Assembly (NCBI GenBank): GCA_900314365.1
Contig: OMVH01000212.1
Coordinates: 1-12,219, forward strand
Origin: an uncultured Prevotella sp.
GTDB taxonomy: Bacteria > Bacteroidota > Bacteroidia > Bacteroidales > Bacteroidaceae
Direction: 5' to 3'
Length of the DNA stretch: 12,219 nucleotides
The notes under the pieces are model-generated. The model saw only the letters and a list, made by a program, of their open reading frames with translations. It was not told where the DNA came from and did no database searches. Made by a program: the position numbers and the translations under genes. Positions 7,825 through 12,219 of this stretch are shown here, piece by piece. Numbering within the stretch: the first letter of the stretch is position 1; each line of letters opens with the position of its first letter.

Positions 7825-7956
7825 AGGGCTTGAGTTAGTGTTGTAGCCCTTCTTACACAGGGCTCACGCCCTGTGCTATGCTATGCCGCCCTTTCAGGGC
7901 TTGGTTAGCCTTTAGCTCTCCTATCTTGGGTATTGCAGAGCATCTGCCCTCTGGGC
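7825..7956. repeat. REP-like palindrome cluster in the asd 3' region
   Basis: Several GC-rich palindromes share the core GCCCT/AGGGC. AGGGCT (7825-7830) pairs with AGCCCT (7845-7850). CACAGGGC-TCAC-GCCCTGTG (7856-7875) is a perfect 8-pair stem. GCCCT-TTC-AGGGC (7888-7900) and GCCC-TCT-GGGC (7946-7956) follow. The intergenic setting and clustered short palindromes resemble the dispersed REP-like repeats of Bacteroidetes genomes. The first hairpin, followed by TTCTT, might also end asd transcription. Copy number cannot be judged from one window. I see no gene in the 303-base gap 7821-8123. Confidence 0.5.
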
Positions 7957-8054
7957 GGAAACAGAAAACAGCCATAATATTCCAGATGAACCGCAAATGC
8001 AGACGGCACTTTGTTTTGGCAAGTGGCGCATCGGCGAAGTTTTTAGGGGCGAAT

Positions 8055-8100
8055 GAAAACAAAATCAGGCGAAGTCATCCTTGCAGATGGCTTCGCCTGA
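8055..8100 (-). terminator. Strong intrinsic terminator of the surface-protein operon
   Basis: TCAGGCGAAGTCATC (8065-8079) and GATGGCTTCGCCTGA (8086-8100) form a 15-pair stem (one G-T wobble) around a 6-base loop. On the minus strand the stem is followed by TTTTGTTTTC (8064-8055), a T-rich tract as expected for an intrinsic terminator. It lies 23 bases past the stop of the 69-residue gene. The other flank (AATATTATTTT) is also T-rich, so it may work in both directions. Confidence 0.8.
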
Positions 8101-8123
8101 AATATTATTTTACCCTTCGTGAT

Positions 8124-8333
8124 TTAGTAGTCCCAGAGGGACGAGTGGTCGGGCTTGGCACCGAGGTCCTCTTGGCCTGCTGGGTCGAATACCTGTTGCG
8201 GATCGTTGGTAAAGGGAATGTCTTCAGAGCCGCCGGTCTCTATTATCTTGGCTTCGGCTCCAGACAAACGCAGCAGAACATCGCCGCTCGACTCTATGCA
8301 GTAGATGCTTGGTTTAGAATATCTCTTTTTCAT
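8124..8333 (-). CDS. Small protein with KKxYxxP N-terminus, unknown function
   Basis: This 69-residue protein begins 'MKKRYSKPSIYCIES' and ends 'DHSSLWDY'. It has no signal peptide or membrane segment, and the C-terminal half is acidic and proline/glycine-rich, suggesting a largely disordered chain. From memory, Prevotella and related genomes encode many unrelated-looking small proteins with the same layout: Met-Lys-Lys-x-Tyr-x-x-Pro at the start, a short hydrophobic LL stretch (here 'GDVLLRLSG') in the middle, and an acidic Trp-containing end. I know of no assigned function. It starts 7 bases after the stop of the large surface-protein gene and is followed directly by the strong terminator, so the two are almost certainly co-transcribed. 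That position and the intact frame support it as a real gene. Confidence 0.72.
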   Translation of the reverse strand: MKKRYSKPSIYCIESSGDVLLRLSGAEAKIIETGGSEDIPFTNDPQQVFDPAGQEDLGAKPDHSSLWDY

Positions 8334-8340
8334 TTCTGCC

Positions 8341-11300
8341 TTATTTAATGATTACCTTTTTGCCATTGATGATGTAGATGCCTGCGGGCAGCGTTCCATT
8401 CTCGTTATTTACTCTCATGCCCTGGAGGTTGTACATGCGGTTGTCGGCCTTGTCGGCGCTGACCTGGTGAATTCCCGTGGGCGTCTCACCTATCAGCTCG
8501 TCATTGATGCTCATGCCGGTGAACTTGGCACTCGTTGTGCCCACCTCGCGCATCCAGCTGCGCAGGCCTCGAATGTGGTCTACATCGTTGGTGATGTTGG
8601 TGAGCACACCCTTGTTGAACATCCAGAAGTCTCTGTCGATATGCTGCTCCTTGTAGTATCCGCCGGTCCATTCCACATTGCCGTTCTTGCTGGTGTCACC
8701 GTTGGGGTGGGTGCACGTGACAGTCTTAGGAGTCTTCCAGTCGCCGTCCATATAGAAGTCGACACCCAGCACCTTGTAGACTTTATCAGTATTATTCGTG
8801 CTCGTGATTCCTTCGTTGTTCTTGCTCAGCTCCTCGCTCAGAGCGTCATCCACATCTTTGAGGTTTGTGATCTCCGTAATCTTGATGATGTAAGGCTTGC
8901 CGGCTTCCAGCAGGGTTTGGTCGCCATAGACACCGCTTGGAACCGTGAAACGCAGGATTTTGGGGTTTGAGTCGAAGTTGTCCGGCTTGGCCAGCTCAGC
9001 GTCGTTGCCGAAGGTCCTGACAAACTGGTTGAAGCTCAGGTTCACCGGTAGACAGATGTTGAACCACTGTGACGGTTTGCCCGTCTTCGTGTCTGTGCGC
9101 TCGGGGTTCATGTAGCGGCGCAGGTTCAGGCGTCCGTGCACGAAGTCGTGGCTCTTCTCCAGCGTGGTCTCGTTCTCATCCACGAGGAAGGGGTTGTCGC
9201 AACTCTGGTCGTCGTTGGCATCAGAGATACCGTCGCCGTCGGCATCGCCACTGATGCGAATACCATAGATGTACGCGGCTTGAGCCACATTGGCTAGACC
9301 GTAGAACTGAATCGTTATCTCATCGAAATCAACAGGCTTACCGTTGTCATCGACCGGAGTCCACACCAGCTCAGCCTCCTTGTTCTCACCACCAATGACG
9401 TCGGCCGAGAGTACATCCCAGTTGTTCTTCTCCGATACCTGCGTGCCATTGCGATAGGCAGCAAGCTTGATGTCTTGAGCAAGGTTGACCTTGAGCCAGT
9501 CTAAGTTGGATACATAGATCTGCACCAGATGCCCGCCGTCGTACACCTTTCCCAACTTCACAGGGATGGTGTAGACATCACCAACCTTGGCCACACCGGC
9601 CAGAGTGGCATAGGTCGTCATGTCGTTGTCCACCACATTATACAGGTTGGTTACGGTAGAGGCCACAGTGGCTATACCGCCATGTCCGAGCATCGATGCA
9701 TCGATGCTGGCACCCGTAGTCTCATCAGATACCAGTTCGCTGGTGGCAGCCACATTCTTGGCATAGGCGTCAGCAAGTGCCGAAGGCTCCTCGAAGGCAT
9801 AGTAAATGAGCGTCTGAGAAGCGGAAAGATCCAATGCGCCTTTGCTCCATAGGGTGATGGCGTCGAACGAGGTGTTGGCATCCACCTCCACACTATATTG
9901 TGTGGTGACATACTTGTCTGCACCAATCAGATTGGCAGAGAGCACCTTGAAGTGGACATTCTCTGAGGATACCGTGGTCACCGGAGCGCCTCCATTATAC
10001 AGTTTCAAGGTATAACCGTTGAGAAGCGACAGGTCCAAGGCCGACCATTTAGTGCGGGTGACGAAGCCCACAATGGTCTTTTCTGTTGTGGTCGTCGCTG
10101 CCGAGCGCCATACGCCAGCTATAATTTTATCATTGGCCAGCGAGATGCCGCCCACCGACATATAGTCATCGATGCTCGGAGTGACAAGATTCTCTTCATC
10201 CGTCGTTATCGAGGGAATGAGAGAGAACGAGGTGATCTTGTATTTGTCCTCATACGGCTTCATGTCAGCAGAGTAGCTGGTGTTCTCCTCAGTGAAGTTG
10301 TTCACCCAAGGCTTGACGCCTTCTTCCTTGACGGGGGCAATACCATAAGTGACCTTGGTGGTAGCTGTGCGACCGTCAGTTGTCGTAGCCGTGAAGACGT
10401 ACTGGCCGGCTTTCTTGAAGCCCGACACGGTGCAGGTCTTTCCATCCTCTGAGGAGGTCAATGTCAAGTCGCTCGCATTGACACCTGTTGGTGCACTTGT
10501 GCAAGTCCACGTGACGGCCTCGTCGCTGTGGAGGTCCACACTCTGGTTCTCATCGCAGAGGCCGCGGTCAGCAGAGACGGTGAGTGTCGGTTTCGTGTCG
10601 TAGGTGGGAGGAAGCTCGATGAAGGCGTGCTTGAGGTAGAAGCCTGTATTCACACCGCCACCTACTATCTCTACTGCGTTGAATGGCTCCGGCGCTGTCA
10701 AGGAATTGGATTTCTTTGAGAGGCCTAAGTTGAGATCCAATAGGTCGAATTGGCCTTTATTGCTCATCTCGATTTCTTGCCATTGACCATCATATTTTTT
10801 TCCTCCTAATTTTGTCGTTCCTTCAGGACTATACTTCCAAAGCTTCAAAGTAACATAGTTGGCCAGTTTCAGTATTCCCTCCGTATATTCAAAGCCAGCG
10901 CGACAACCAGCAGGGAACGTAAATTGGTCGTTGATAGTCTTTGTAGGATCATAGACCATCACCGATACCTGACCTTCAGCAAGAAGTGTCGTATTTGTTG
11001 GGTCGGCGTCAATCAAATCGTCAGATAGTCCTCCATTCCTGCCCACAGTAAGGTTTTCGTTAACGAATTCAGTCTTCAATCCTGAGAGGCCTGGCGTCGG
11101 GTCATCGGCAGTAGGCTCCTCATGGGAAAGATAGTACTTGCCATTCTTGCCAACGAAAGCATAGTACACCTTCGTGCCAGAGATAAGGTCAAGGTGAAGC
11201 AGGTCAGTAGCACTAAAGGCTATTTCGTCGAAGTCCCAGTCGGAAGTGGCCGTTATCTCGACGGTGACATCCGAGCCACTCACTCTGAGCAAGTTCAAAT

Positions 11301-11819
11301 TAAGAAGAGACCCCGATTTCTCGTTGCAATTCTTATGGCCCACTTCTTTTCCATCCTTGTAAAACCAAATCTGGAATGGCAATCCAACAGCTTTCAAACC
11401 GAGTAGATTACTGCTACTCATGGAGATCACGAAGCCTGCTGTCGTGCCGGCAGCATACAGCTTATGGGTGTCTTTGACCGAGAAAGAAGGGTTAACAGCA
11501 ACGGTCACCTTTGCAAGAGAAGCAGTTGTTACATAGTTGGTCAGGTCTAAGTCTGTAACATTTTCCATTCTAGAGGTGACATCAATCACATTGGCCAGAT
11601 TGCCGCCAAGGCGATTGATGGTGCAGTAGGGGCCCACCAAGGCATGCTGCCGATCGAGGTAGTTAGCTGTTTTGGGGTCTGTGTCCTGATAAACAGGACG
11701 GCTGTCGTTTGTAGTGTTTGTCGTTGCGTTTACAGCGGCAACTGTCTCATTTGCAGCAACGGGGGGGTAATGCCGACCAGTGCCATCAAGATGAGCAGTC
11801 TCGAGTAAAACTTGTTCAT
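8341..11819 (-). CDS. Large multidomain secreted surface protein, frame interrupted at a C7 tract in the signal-peptide region
   Basis: The main frame covers 8341 to at least 11760 and lacks a usable start; its first start-like codon is a TTG at 11640, giving 1099 residues. Upstream, ATG 11817-11819 opens 'MNKFYSRLLILMALVGITPP', a clear signal peptide, but after seven C this frame stops at 11730. Adding one C joins the two into a protein of about 1159 residues with an Ala-x-Ala-like site ('VAA-NE'). In that numbering there are four divergent beta-rich units (about 75-222, 263-403, 542-677, 722-857) with recurring 'FDEI' or 'FDAI' motifs. An Ig-like domain lies at 405-500 and a thrombospondin-3-like calcium motif 'DADGDGISDAND' near 859-870. 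Next comes a Prevotella-type 'FNICLPV...AGKPYIIK' segment, then the tail 'MYNLQGMRV...GIYIINGKK', which resembles a short sorting tail. Adhesion or glycan binding is a guess. Alternatives to switching are a recent mutation or a sequencing error. Confidence 0.8.
11761..11767 (-). repeat. Homopolymer tract C7 (G7 on + strand) at the frame junction
   Basis: Seven C in the coding strand follow 'ATTA' and precede 'GTTGC', directly after the hydrophobic core of the signal peptide. Eight or five C would put the ATG at 11819 in frame with the 1099-residue frame; seven C ends translation after 29 residues. In the signal-peptide frame the bases read C CCC CCG, which also fits a -1 ribosomal slippery heptamer. 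Confidence 0.85.
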
Positions 11820-11860
11820 TAGTTTGACTTTATTATGTATTGAATGTTTGTCTATCCTGA

Positions 11861-11880
11861 GCTAAGAATCGCTTCTTAGC
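11861..11880 (-). promoter_or_regulatory. Leader hairpin with GCGA tetraloop
   Basis: On the minus strand GCTAAGAA-GCGA-TTCTTAGC is a perfect 8-pair stem closed by a GNRA-type tetraloop. It lies between the promoter box and the start of the surface-protein gene, 41 bases before the ATG, so it should form in the 5' untranslated region. There is no T-run after it, so it is more likely to stabilise or regulate the message than to terminate it. Confidence 0.5.
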
Positions 11881-11906
11881 GGTGCATACCTTTTCAATTC
11901 AGCCTG

Positions 11907-11914
11907 CAAAGGTA
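11907..11914 (-). promoter_or_regulatory. -7 box of the surface-protein operon
   Basis: TACCTTTG on the minus strand is an exact TAnnTTTG match and is followed by GCAGG. The start site would be near 11900, giving a leader of about 80 bases that includes the GCGA hairpin. The -33 element is not well conserved. Confidence 0.55.
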
Positions 11915-11939
11915 GAAATTCATTTGGAACGTGAATCAC

Positions 11940-12219
11940 TTATCTTGAACTAAATTTGTCCTAAAATCCGTCCTTTTAACTTAATAAGAATTAAAATGTA
12001 AACTAATTTCAACAAAATGAAGAATGTAATGAAAAATTATTTCCTTACATTTTCTTTGTAATGCTGTTGTGAGTAGTTAAAGTTTCGCTTCTTAGAGATG
12101 AATAGTGTGGTTTGATTGTTACTGTAGGGGTGAACAAGGGTAAATGTGAAATGTAAGAATTTATTTTAGTGTGGTGAACCCTGCACTAACAAACGTTAAT
12201 TTTCTCCAACCTCCAAATT
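11940..12219. other. AT-rich intergenic region, no gene recognised
   Basis: I see no convincing gene. An 11-base direct repeat, TCGCTTCTTAG, occurs at 12085-12095 and inside the leader hairpin at 11869-11879, with loosely similar flanks (TAA before, GATG/GGTG after). A gapped palindrome TGTAA...TTACA lies around 12028-12052. On the minus strand the last bases could encode 'NLEVGEN' plus a stop near 12196, perhaps the end of an upstream gene outside the window, but this is too short to call. Confidence 0.3.

Noticed and set aside
7853..8062. 69-codon open frame on the - strand in the gap after asd
   Set aside because: It runs through the REP-like palindromes, and its predicted product is a read-through of that repeat rather than a protein I recognise.
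11640..11640. TTG at 11640 as the true start of the surface protein
   Set aside because: The frame stays open upstream with sequence typical of a mature N-terminus, and a perfect signal peptide lies one frameshift away. A TTG start would make a huge cytoplasmic protein.
1..12219. CRISPR array, tRNA/rRNA genes, intact insertion sequence or attachment sites
   Set aside because: I looked on both strands and found no regularly spaced repeats, cloverleaf-like sequence, intact transposase or integrase.

Overview
The window looks like Bacteroidales chromosome, most likely Prevotella or a close relative. The evidence is promoter-like boxes of the Bacteroidetes type (TAnnTTTG) upstream of several genes, little Shine-Dalgarno sequence, protein families typical of the group, and a large surface protein ending in the 'YNLQG...GIYIINGKK' tail common in Prevotella. 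The genus is inferred. I see no rRNA, tRNA, CRISPR array or intact insertion sequence.

Left part (1-2665): a leftward gene runs off the left edge and is probably an AraC-type regulator missing its DNA-binding end. It has a well-spaced -33/-7 promoter. A roughly 500-base gap follows, holding possible decayed coding fragments, then a rightward sodium/alanine (AGCS) symporter. A promoter box lies downstream of the longest possible start codon of the symporter, which argues for the later start at 1310.

Centre (2724-6494): a compact leftward operon encodes a CPA2-type cation/proton antiporter with two Usp-like domains, a LolD-type ABC ATPase, and a CvfB/YitL-like S1 RNA-binding protein. The genes overlap by 14 and 4 bases, so translation is probably coupled. 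Aspartate-semialdehyde dehydrogenase (asd) is transcribed divergently. A palindrome-rich REP-like intergenic element follows it.

Right part (8055-12219): a leftward two-gene unit ends at a strong hairpin terminator. The first gene encodes a secreted, multidomain surface protein of about 1159 residues. The second, seven bases downstream, encodes a 69-residue protein of unknown function. The surface-protein frame has no signal peptide as it stands. A good signal peptide lies just upstream in another frame, joined to it through a run of seven C. One more C (or two fewer) restores a continuous secreted protein. This is the most interesting feature here: a candidate on/off switch by homopolymer slippage or frameshifting, unless it is a sequencing error or a fresh mutation. 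Its leader carries a perfect hairpin with a GCGA tetraloop.
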